From Sutterella sp. (GTDB taxonomy: Bacteria; Pseudomonadota; Gammaproteobacteria; Burkholderiales; Burkholderiaceae_F), in NCBI GenBank assembly GCA_003488465.1, contig DNLN01000021.1:1-5560 (forward strand): a stretch of DNA of 5,560 bases, read 5' to 3'. Positions within the stretch are counted from its first letter, which is position 1. Every line of letters starts with the position of its first letter. The translations under genes and the position numbers were made by a program. The notes beneath the pieces are model-generated. The model saw only the letters and a program-made list of their open reading frames with translations. It was not told where the DNA came from and ran no database searches. Of the stretch, positions 1 through 5,560 are shown piece after piece.

Positions 1-119
1 ATGATCTCCAGGACATCCTGGGCTAGCTCCTGCTCAAAGGAGCAATCCTCGCTCTTGTTAATGATAACAACCTCGACTTTTTTAATCTCGCAGATCGAAA
101 AAACAAGCTCAGCGCCATC
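1..119 (-). pseudogene. IS607-family serine recombinase (TnpA/OrfA) remnant, N-terminal half missing, runs off left edge
   Basis: Read on the minus strand from 119 down to 3, one frame gives 39 uninterrupted residues. They include GAELVFSICE, VEVVIINKSED and FEQELAQDVLEI, after which the frame leaves the window. This matches the middle-to-C-terminal part of the resolvase domain of IS607-type recombinases, where a motif like 'RFGxELIxxxCE...VEVVVINxxED...EEELxxDxLxIITVFSARLYG' is expected; the continuation would lie left of base 1. Upstream of about base 120 the frame stays open to a stop at 186-188, but those residues are Gly/Arg/Pro/Glu-rich and unlike the family. There is also no ATG in frame. 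The MerR-like helix-turn-helix and the catalytic serine region are therefore absent, so the gene is truncated rather than merely cut by the window. The match is recognised by eye. An alternative is chance similarity, which I think unlikely given the ordered motif match. Confidence 0.72.
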
Positions 120-268
120 CCGGCCCTGCCCTTCCGGAGCGGATGGCTCACGTCCGCCCTCGTATGGCGCCCGCCGCTCTCTGGCTCAGCAGAAAGACTC
201 CGTGAAGCGACTTGCCGCGAGCCTCGGTTTCCGGCATTTTCAAGTGCCACCACAGGCATCTCCGCCGG
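120..268. other. Intergenic stretch with no supportable gene
   Basis: Open frames cross this stretch on both strands, but their translations are low-complexity, rich in Arg, Ser and Pro, and resemble no family I know. No ribosome binding site points to any start here. A weak inverted repeat (139-145 with 151-157, 5-base loop, one G-T pair) lacks a T tract and is not a convincing terminator. This is probably the junction sequence between the recombinase remnant and the ileS promoter. Confidence 0.5.
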
Positions 269-297
269 TTTCCAGCCCCTGCCTTTTCCGATAAAAT
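269..297 (+). promoter_or_regulatory. Candidate sigma-70 promoter for ileS-lspA
   Basis: TTTCCA (269-274, 4 of 6 to TTGACA) and TAAAAT (292-297, 5 of 6 to TATAAT) are separated by exactly 17 bases. This would start transcription near 303-305 and leave a leader of about 48 bases before the ileS ATG. The site is the best match I found in the 351 bases upstream. The prediction is from consensus only. Confidence 0.45.
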
Positions 298-339
298 GAC
301 CAATCTTTTTGTTTTAACCAGAAGAGCCCGAGGGGGCCT

Positions 340-343
340 GGAG
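340..343 (+). promoter_or_regulatory. Ribosome binding site of ileS
   Basis: GGAG lies 8 bases before the ATG at 352, a standard spacing. It supports this start for ileS. Confidence 0.65.
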
Positions 344-351
344 TTTCACCG

Positions 352-3219
352 ATGGCAAAAGCCAAGACGGCTGCTGACGCAGCAAGCAGAAAATATCCCC
401 TGAACCTGCCCGATACCCCGTTCCCGATGCGCGGGGATCTCGCCAAGCGCGAACCCGGCTGGGTCGAGCAGTTCGAGAAGAACGACATTTACGGCAAGAT
501 GCGCGCAGCCCGCAAAGGCGCTCCGCGCTATCTGCTGCATGACGGCCCTCCCTACGCCAACGGCGACATTCACATGGGCCACGCCCTGAACAAGGTCCTC
601 AAGGACATCATCAACAAGTCCAAGGTGCTCTCGGGCTTTGACGCTCCGTACACGCCCGGCTGGGACTGCCACGGCATGCCGATCGAGATTCAGATTGAAA
701 AGAAGTTCGGCAAGGGCCTCGCCCCCGAGGACCTCATGAGCAAGGCCCGCGTCTATGCGCACGAGCAGATCGACCGTCAGAGAGAGGGCTTCAAGCGCCT
801 GGGCGTTCTGGGCGACTGGAGCGACCCGTATCTCACGCTGCGCCCCGACACCGAGGCCGCCGAGATCCGCACGCTCAAGAAGATCGTCGAGAAGGGCTTC
901 GTGTACCGCGGCCTGAAGCCCGTGAACTGGTGCTTTGACTGCCAGTCGGCCCTGGCAGAGGCCGAGGTCGAGTACAAGGACATCGACAGCTACGCCATTG
1001 ACGTCGCTTTCCTGCTCTCGGAAAACTCCAGGGCCGATGTCGAAGCCAACTTCTCCCACAAAATCGACAAGCCCTGCTACGCGGTCATCTGGACCACGAC
1101 GCCCTGGACGATTCCCGCCAACCAGGCTCTCAACATGCATCCGGACCTCGAGTATGCACTCGTTGACTGCGGCGACAAGATGCTGATCCTTGCGAGCGAA
1201 CTGGCCGAAGACTCCCTCAAGCGCTTTGGCTTTGAAGGCAAAATCGTCGCCACCGCCGCAGGCAAGGGCTTTGCAGGGGCCAAGTTCTGGCATCCGCTCA
1301 GCTCCCTGCATGAGGGCTACAAGCGCGAGGCCTTCGTGATTCTCGCCGACTACGTCGACGCCACCTCCGGCACGGGCATCGTGCACTGCGCCCCGGCCTA
1401 CGGCGTTGAGGACTTCATGAGCTGCAAGGGCGCCGGGATGACCAATGACCAGATCATCAATCCGGTTCAGGGCAACGGCGTGTACGCCGAGAGCCTGCCC
1501 CTGTTCGGCGGCAACTTCATCTGGAAGATCCAGGACAAGATCTGCGACGCCATGCGCCTTGCCGGGAGCCTTCTCTCATGCGGCAAGATGAACCACAGCT
1601 ACATGCACTGCTGGCGCCACAAGACGCCGCTCATCTACCGTGCAACCGCCCAGTGGTTCGTGCGCATGGATGAGCCGACGGCCGACACCAAGAGCGTGCT
1701 CGGGATCCCCGCCTCCGAAAAGACGCTGCGCCAGATGGCGCTCGAAGGCGTCGAGCGGACCGTCTTCGTGCCCGACTGGGGCTACAACCGCCTGAAGTCC
1801 ATGATCGAGAACCGCCCCGACTGGTGCATCTCGCGCCAGAGGCGCTGGGGCGTGCCCCTGCCCTTCTTCCTGAACAGGCAGACCGGGCAGCTCCATCCGG
1901 AGACGCTCAGGATCATGGAGGAAGTCGCCGCCAAGGTGGAAAAGGACGGAATCGAGGCCTGGGCCCGCGCCAAGGCCGAGGACTTCATGAGCGCCGAGCA
2001 GGCCGCCCAGTACGACAAGGTGAACGACATCCTCGACGTCTGGTTCGACTCCGGCTCGACGCACAGCACCGTGATGCGCGGCAGCCACAAGGACAAGCTG
2101 GGCTACCCGGCGGACCTTTATCTCGAGGGCAGCGACCAGCACCGCGGCTGGTTCCAGACTTCGCTGCTCGTGGGAACCATGATCGACGGCCGCCCGCCCT
2201 TTGACAAGCTGCTCACGCACGGCTTCCTCGTGGACGAGAACGGCGAGAAGATGAGCAAGTCCAAGGGCAACACGGTGAGCCCGAAGGAGATCTGCGACAA
2301 GTTCGGCGCCGAAATCTGCCGCCTGTGGGTGGCGAGCACCGACTACGCCAACGAGCTGCGCATCGGCCCGACCATCATCAAGCGCGTCGTGGACAGCTAC
2401 CGGCGCATCAGAAACACGCTCCGGTTCCTGCTTGCGAACACCTCGGACTTTACCATCGGCAAGGACGCCGTCGCCCTTGAGGACATGCTCGAGATCGACC
2501 GCTGGGCGCTTGCCCGCGCATCGCAGTTCCAAAACGAGGTGCTGCGGCTGAGCAACGAGTGCCAGTTCCACATGGTCACCACGCAGCTCATGGGCTTTGC
2601 CTCCGACGATCTGGGCAGCTTCTACCTGGACATTCTCAAGGATCGCCTGTACACCACGGGCGCAAAGAGCCTGCCGCGCCGCTCGGCCCAGACCGCGCTC
2701 TGGCACATCACTGCGATGTACCTGCGCCTGATGGCTCCGATCCTTTCGTTCACGGCCGAGGAAGCCTTTGCGATCTTCAGCCCCAACGAATCGGGCACGA
2801 TCTTCACTGAGCGCTACCACACTCTGCCCGCCGTTCAGGATGCCGACAGGCTCCTAGCCAAGTGGCAGACGGTGCGCGACGTGCGCTCCGAAGTGATGCG
2901 CCGCATCGAGGAGCTGCGCACCGAGGGCAAGGTGGGCTCGAGCCTGCAGGCCGAATGCGTGATCTCGGCTCCCGCCGGTCAGTACGAGAGCCTCGCCGAA
3001 CTCGGCAGCGAGCTGAAGTTCGTCATGATGACGAGCCGCGCCGAACTCGAGAAGTCCGCCGACGAGCTCAAGGTCACGGTGAACGCCACCGAGATGAAGA
3101 AGTGCTCGCGCTGCTGGCATTACGTGGCCGGAGTGGGCGAAGATGCCGAGCATCCGGATCTGTGCCCGCGCTGCCGCGTGAATCTGTTCGGCGCCGGCGA
3201 GACCCGCCTGATCGCCTAG
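352..3219 (+). CDS. ileS: Isoleucyl-tRNA synthetase (class I, editing, C-terminal zinc finger)
   Basis: This cytoplasmic enzyme attaches isoleucine to tRNA-Ile using ATP and hydrolyses mischarged Val-tRNA-Ile. At 955 aa it has the expected full length (E. coli about 938). In order it shows the class I signature HMGH at residues 74-77 within [15 protein letters not shown]; the CP1 editing domain with TTTPWT at 248-253 and [16 protein letters not shown] at 340-355; [10 protein letters not shown] at 491-500; DVWFDSG around 562-568; [13 protein letters not shown] from 590; and KMSKS at 633-637. A helical anticodon-binding region follows. The C-terminal zinc finger has Cys pairs at 918/921 and 938/941. 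This zinc-finger layout, and lspA downstream, fit the ordinary bacterial IleS1 type rather than the IleS2 type linked to mupirocin resistance. The start at 352 has a GGAG upstream. No key residue is missing. It leads a two-gene operon with lspA. No T-box-like leader is visible. Confidence 0.98.
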   Translation: MAKAKTAADAASRKYPLNLPDTPFPMRGDLAKREPGWVEQFEKNDIYGKMRAARKGAPRYLLHDGPPYANGDIHMGHALNKVLKDIINKSKVLSGFDAPYTPGWDCHGMPIEIQIEKKFGKGLAPEDLMSKARVYAHEQIDRQREGFKRLGVLGDWSDPYLTLRPDTEAAEIRTLKKIVEKGFVYRGLKPVNWCFDCQSALAEAEVEYKDIDSYAIDVAFLLSENSRADVEANFSHKIDKPCYAVIWTTTPWTIPANQALNMHPDLEYALVDCGDKMLILASELAEDSLKRFGFEGKIVATAAGKGFAGAKFWHPLSSLHEGYKREAFVILADYVDATSGTGIVHCAPAYGVEDFMSCKGAGMTNDQIINPVQGNGVYAESLPLFGGNFIWKIQDKICDAMRLAGSLLSCGKMNHSYMHCWRHKTPLIYRATAQWFVRMDEPTADTKSVLGIPASEKTLRQMALEGVERTVFVPDWGYNRLKSMIENRPDWCISRQRRWGVPLPFFLNRQTGQLHPETLRIMEEVAAKVEKDGIEAWARAKAEDFMSAEQAAQYDKVNDILDVWFDSGSTHSTVMRGSHKDKLGYPADLYLEGSDQHRGWFQTSLLVGTMIDGRPPFDKLLTHGFLVDENGEKMSKSKGNTVSPKEICDKFGAEICRLWVASTDYANELRIGPTIIKRVVDSYRRIRNTLRFLLANTSDFTIGKDAVALEDMLEIDRWALARASQFQNEVLRLSNECQFHMVTTQLMGFASDDLGSFYLDILKDRLYTTGAKSLPRRSAQTALWHITAMYLRLMAPILSFTAEEAFAIFSPNESGTIFTERYHTLPAVQDADRLLAKWQTVRDVRSEVMRRIEELRTEGKVGSSLQAECVISAPAGQYESLAELGSELKFVMMTSRAELEKSADELKVTVNATEMKKCSRCWHYVAGVGEDAEHPDLCPRCRVNLFGAGETRLIA

Positions 3220-3224
3220 ATTCC

Positions 3225-3230
3225 GGAGGA
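3225..3230 (+). promoter_or_regulatory. Ribosome binding site of lspA, fixes its start
   Basis: GGAGGA sits in the 19-base gap after the ileS stop, 8 bases before the ATG at 3239. It favours that start over the in-frame ATG six codons later (3257), which has no comparable site in front. Confidence 0.75.
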
Positions 3231-3238
3231 ACTCAGTC

Positions 3239-3751
3239 ATGCCGCATGAATTTCACATGAGAGAGCCGACAGGCCCCTCTCTTGGTCGCTTTATCCGGTA
3301 TTTGGCTGTTGCCTTCGTTGTCGTTGCCCTTGACCAGGCGAGCAAATGGGCGGTCGCCCACAGCCTCGCCTATGGTCAGGCGATCGCCCTCACCTCGTTC
3401 TTCAACCTGGTGTATGTGCGCAATACCGGCGCGGCGTTTTCGTTCCTTGCCAACATGGGCGGCACTCAGATTCTCATCTTCAGCGGCATCGCCGTGGCTG
3501 TGAGCCTCGTCATCGTCGGCATCCTCTGGAAATACTGCGGCGAGAGGCCCCTCATGTGCACCGCGCTCGCACTGATGCTGGGCGGCGCCCTCGGCAATCT
3601 CATCGACAGAACGGTTGCGGGCTCGGTCGTAGACTTCCTTGACTTCTACTGGAGCATCTACCACTGGCCGGCCTTCAATGTCGCCGACATCGCCGTGTGC
3701 TGCGGAGCGGCAGGAATCATCCTTGAAAGCTTCCTGCGGAAATCGCCGTAA
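3239..3751 (+). CDS. lspA: Lipoprotein signal peptidase (signal peptidase II)
   Basis: This is the inner-membrane aspartic peptidase that cuts the signal peptide from prolipoproteins after Lgt has added diacylglycerol to the lipobox cysteine. The 170-aa protein is of normal family size. It carries the conserved blocks in order: DQASK at 32-36, VRNTGAAFSF at 60-69, GGALGNLIDR at 115-124, VVDF at 130-133 and FNVAD at 146-150. D132 and D150 are the predicted catalytic aspartates, with the same 18-residue spacing as D123 and D141 in E. coli. Four hydrophobic segments are visible, at roughly 20-38, 76-97, 104-122 and 148-165. It lies 19 bases after ileS, a widely conserved pairing, and is probably co-transcribed with it. 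A terminator starts 21 bases after its stop. It is the known target of globomycin. Confidence 0.97.
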   Translation: MPHEFHMREPTGPSLGRFIRYLAVAFVVVALDQASKWAVAHSLAYGQAIALTSFFNLVYVRNTGAAFSFLANMGGTQILIFSGIAVAVSLVIVGILWKYCGERPLMCTALALMLGGALGNLIDRTVAGSVVDFLDFYWSIYHWPAFNVADIAVCCGAAGIILESFLRKSP

Positions 3752-3772
3752 CGGCTCCCGCCAGAAAGCAGA

Positions 3773-3812
3773 AACGCCGTCCGAATCTCTCATCCGGGCG
3801 GCGTTTTTTTTT
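3773..3812 (+). terminator. Rho-independent terminator of the ileS-lspA operon
   Basis: An 11-bp stem (3773-3783 with 3795-3805, one G-T pair, otherwise perfect, mostly G-C) encloses an 11-base loop and runs into nine consecutive T residues (3804-3812). It starts 21 bases after the lspA stop. On the opposite strand the hairpin is followed only by TTTCTGCTTTC, so any termination of the converging transporter operon would be weak. Confidence 0.93.
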
Positions 3813-3837
3813 GCTTCGGCTGATTGGAAAAATCGGC

Positions 3838-4629
3838 CTAGGAGCTGAGCAGCGTCGAATCGCTCACCGTTCCTGCGTTCTTCTCAAAGAGCTTGAGGAG
3901 ATCGGGCACCGAAAGGCTCTTTTTCTCCTCACCGGAGACGTCGACCACGATGCGGCCCTCATGCATCATGAGAAGGCGGTTCCCGTAGCGCAGCGCATCG
4001 CGCATGTTGTGGGTGATCATGAGCGTGGTCAGCTTTTCCCCCGTCACGATCTTCTCGGTGAGGCGAAGCACCTTCTCAGCGGTCTTCGGGTCAAGAGCCG
4101 CCGTGTGCTCGTCAAGCAAGAGCAGCTGCGGGCGCACAAGCGTTGCCATGAGCAGCGTCACGGCCTGCCTCTGGCCGCCCGAGAGCAGGCCCACGTGGGC
4201 GGTCATGCGGTTTTCAAGCCCCAGCTCAAGCTCGGCAAGAAGCTTCTGGAACTTTTCGGTCTGATCGGCGCTTGAGCTCCATTTGAGGCCCGGACGCTTG
4301 CCGCGCCGTGCGGCCATCGCGAGGTTCTCCTCGATCATCATGCCGGCGGCGGTTCCCTTCATCGGGTCCTGGAACACGCGGCCGATATAGCGCGCCCTGA
4401 CATGCTCGGGCATCTTGGTGATGTCCACGCCGTCGATCTCGATCTTGCCGGCGTCAATGGGAAAAACGCCAGCCACGGCATTCAGGAAGGTTGACTTGCC
4501 TGCGCCGTTCGAGCCGATCACCGTCGCAAAATCGCCGTCATTGAGCGTGAGATCCACGCCCTGGAGCGCCTTCTTCTCATTGACGCTGCCGGGAAAGAAG
4601 GTCTTGTGCACATTGGTTGCAACCAGCAT
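3838..4629 (-). CDS. ABC transporter ATP-binding protein (COG1101-like, partner of a TrpY-type permease)
   Basis: This cytoplasmic ATPase would drive the permease encoded just upstream. From the ATG at 4629 it is 263 aa. Visible motifs are Walker A GSNGAGKST (39-47), Q-loop Gln87 in VFQDP, signature LSGGQ (149-153), Walker B LLLLDE (169-174), D-loop AALDP (177-181) and switch His207 in THN. The residue after the Walker B glutamate is His (DEHTAALDP) where most ABC proteins have Pro; I recall this as typical of the COG1101 group that pairs with COG4120 permeases. The frame stays open upstream to an ATG at 4713, but that extension would overlap the permease gene by 59 bases and is Arg/Pro-rich. 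The start at 4629 has AGGAG in front and begins directly with the family's usual N-terminus. The substrate is unknown; tryptophan or another small amino-acid-like compound is possible by analogy with TrpXYZ. Confidence 0.93.
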   Translation of the reverse strand: MLVATNVHKTFFPGSVNEKKALQGVDLTLNDGDFATVIGSNGAGKSTFLNAVAGVFPIDAGKIEIDGVDITKMPEHVRARYIGRVFQDPMKGTAAGMMIEENLAMAARRGKRPGLKWSSSADQTEKFQKLLAELELGLENRMTAHVGLLSGGQRQAVTLLMATLVRPQLLLLDEHTAALDPKTAEKVLRLTEKIVTGEKLTTLMITHNMRDALRYGNRLLMMHEGRIVVDVSGEEKKSLSVPDLLKLFEKNAGTVSDSTLLSS

Positions 4630-4638
4630 TTGTTTCTT

Positions 4639-4643
4639 CTCCT
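4639..4643 (-). promoter_or_regulatory. Ribosome binding site that sets the ATPase start
   Basis: On the minus strand AGGAG (4643-4639) stands 9 bases before the ATG at 4629. It lies in the 25-base gap after the permease stop and supports the 263-residue protein over the longer 291-residue reading. Confidence 0.7.
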
Positions 4644-4654
4644 CGTCAACGAAA

Positions 4655-5539
4655 TCAGGCCCGGGCCTTGCGCTCGGCAATCTTGGAGCGGATGAGCGGC
4701 AGCGACAGGGCAATCGCCACGAGCACCGCCGTGAAGAGCTTCAGGTCGTTGGGCGGCATGCCCATCTGCAGCACGATGGCGATCACAAGGCGATACACGA
4801 TCGAGCCGAGGATGACGGAAATGAGGCAGTTCTTGAAGCTGCGCGATCCAAAGAGCACTTCGCCGATGATGACGGAGGCAAGGCCGATCACAATCGTGCC
4901 GACGCCCATGCCGACATCGGCAAAACCGTTCGACTGGGCGACGAAGGCGCCGGTGAGTGCGACAAGCGCGTTGCTGATGAGCAGCCCCAGCACGACCATC
5001 GTGTCGGTGTTGATGCCCTGGGCCCTGGCCATCTGCGGGTTGAAGCCAGTGGCGCGAAGGCTCGTGCCGATTTCGGTGCCGAAGAACCAGTACAGGATCA
5101 ATCCCACTGCGACCACGGCGATGAGGCCGACCACAAGGGCCGCCATGTCATCGCTCATGTCGAGCGTATCGGTAAAGAACGTGAACACCGTATCCACGCG
5201 CAGCAGCGAGACGTTGGCCTTGCCCATCACATGCAGGTTGACCGAATACAGGCCGATCATGGTCAGAATGCCTGCAAGCAAAGCCGGAATCTTGAGCTTG
5301 GTGGTGAGAAGCCCCGTCACGACGCCTCCCAGGGCGCCCGCAATCGTCGCCAGTACGAAAGCGGCGGTAATGCCCCAGCCCGCGGACAGCGCGGTGGCGG
5401 CTACGGCCGCTCCCAGGGGGAAGGTGCCTTCGACCGACAGGTCAGCCACATCCAGCACTCGGAAAGTAAGGTACACGCCGATTGCCATCAGGGCCCAGAG
5501 CAGACCCTGCGCAACGGTCGGAATCAGAAGATCGATCAT
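4655..5539 (-). CDS. ABC transporter permease (BPD_transp_2 / COG4120-like)
   Basis: This inner-membrane channel subunit of an ABC importer has 294 aa and about eight hydrophobic segments (roughly 5-25, 39-52, 57-80, 85-103, 133-153, 180-201, 212-258 as two, 266-284). The N-terminus, QGLLWALMAIGVYLTFRVLD followed by LSVEGTFPLGAA, is characteristic of the permeases of uncharacterised importers related to TrpY. The cytoplasmic loop EIGTSLRATGFNPQMARAQG (156-175) corresponds to the ATPase-coupling loop of this superfamily. A basic tail (RSKIAERKARA) ends the protein. The ATG at 5539 lacks a clear Shine-Dalgarno sequence, but the residues that follow match the family N-terminus, and the ATG overlaps a TGA of an upstream frame (ATGA). 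This suggests translational coupling. The gene is 25 bases upstream of its ATPase gene. The solute-binding protein expected for such a system is not in the window and probably precedes this gene. Confidence 0.92.
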   Translation of the reverse strand: MIDLLIPTVAQGLLWALMAIGVYLTFRVLDVADLSVEGTFPLGAAVAATALSAGWGITAAFVLATIAGALGGVVTGLLTTKLKIPALLAGILTMIGLYSVNLHVMGKANVSLLRVDTVFTFFTDTLDMSDDMAALVVGLIAVVAVGLILYWFFGTEIGTSLRATGFNPQMARAQGINTDTMVVLGLLISNALVALTGAFVAQSNGFADVGMGVGTIVIGLASVIIGEVLFGSRSFKNCLISVILGSIVYRLVIAIVLQMGMPPNDLKLFTAVLVAIALSLPLIRSKIAERKARA

Positions 5540-5560
5540 AGTTTCGAATAGGCGCGGAAA
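5536..5560 (-). CDS. Possible C-terminal tail of an upstream gene, perhaps the solute-binding protein (partial)
   Basis: On the minus strand a frame entering from the right edge reads FRAYSKL and ends in TGA at 5538-5536. The stop overlaps the permease ATG in the four-base ATGA arrangement. Only seven residues are visible, so the protein family cannot be judged. The guess of a periplasmic binding protein rests on the usual gene order of this importer family and on the lack of a ribosome binding site for the permease, which fits coupling to an upstream gene. Confidence 0.4.

Noticed and set aside
139..157. Inverted repeat (7-bp stem, 5-base loop)
   Set aside because: It has one G-T pair and no T tract on either strand. 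It is short enough to be chance in GC-rich sequence.
1..294. Plus-strand open frame of 97 codons at the left edge, and minus-strand frame 23-259
   Set aside because: Both are Ser/Arg/Pro-rich without recognisable motifs. They lie out of frame over the recombinase remnant, and no ribosome binding site supports them.
298..351. Possible riboswitch or T-box leader before ileS
   Set aside because: The leader predicted from the promoter is only about 48 bases, too short for a T-box, and shows no terminator or antiterminator structure. T-boxes are also essentially a Gram-positive feature.
346..1386. Long minus-strand open frame (346 codons) inside ileS
   Set aside because: It lies antisense to well-conserved ileS sequence, is rich in Ala, Gly, Val, Leu and Arg as expected of a mirror frame in GC-rich DNA, and matches no family I recognise.
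1576..2820. Long minus-strand open frame (414 codons) inside ileS
   Set aside because: It is antisense to the catalytic core of ileS, including KMSKS. Its His/Val/Leu/Ala/Arg-rich composition is typical of a shadow frame.
4630..4713. 28-codon N-terminal extension of the ATPase, starting at 4713
   Set aside because: It would overlap the permease gene, has an Arg/Pro-rich sequence unlike the family, and is beaten by the ATG at 4629 with AGGAG at the right spacing.
4415..5551. Plus-strand open frame (378 codons) opposite the transporter genes
   Set aside because: It spans two convincing minus-strand genes and is full of His, Asp, Arg and Gln repeats, as expected from the complement of membrane-protein codons. 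It has no family motif.

Overview
The window looks like a piece of a Gram-negative bacterial chromosome with fairly high GC. The E. coli-type isoleucyl-tRNA synthetase directly followed by lspA suggests a betaproteobacterium, possibly a gut Burkholderiales such as Sutterellaceae. That placement is an impression from the protein sequences, not a computed result.

Left edge (1-351): the first ~119 bases, read on the minus strand, encode 39 residues that look like the core of an IS607-family serine recombinase (TnpA). The frame runs off the left edge, and its upstream (N-terminal) half is missing, so this is a decayed or rearranged mobile-element remnant. Bases ~120-268 hold no gene I can support. 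A plausible sigma-70 promoter (269-297) and a ribosome binding site lead into ileS.

Plus-strand housekeeping operon (352-3751): ileS (complete, 955 aa) and lspA (complete, 170 aa) are separated by 19 bp. A strong intrinsic terminator (3773-3812) ends the unit. ileS makes Ile-tRNA for translation. lspA encodes signal peptidase II, which removes signal peptides from prolipoproteins in the inner membrane. The genes often found around this pair (ribF before it, coaBC or fkpB/ispH after it) are absent here.

Minus-strand transporter operon (3838-5560): reading right to left, there is a possible 7-residue tail of an upstream gene, an ABC permease (294 aa, COG4120-like) and its ATPase (263 aa, COG1101-like). 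The permease start overlaps the upstream stop as ATGA, and the ATPase follows 25 bp after the permease. In this family the third component is a periplasmic substrate-binding lipoprotein, most likely encoded just beyond the right edge. The substrate is not known; related Gram-positive systems (TrpXYZ) are linked to tryptophan. The two operons converge on an 86-bp gap.

I found no RNA gene, CRISPR array or clearly new system. The most interesting items are the IS607 remnant next to ileS and the uncharacterised ABC importer.
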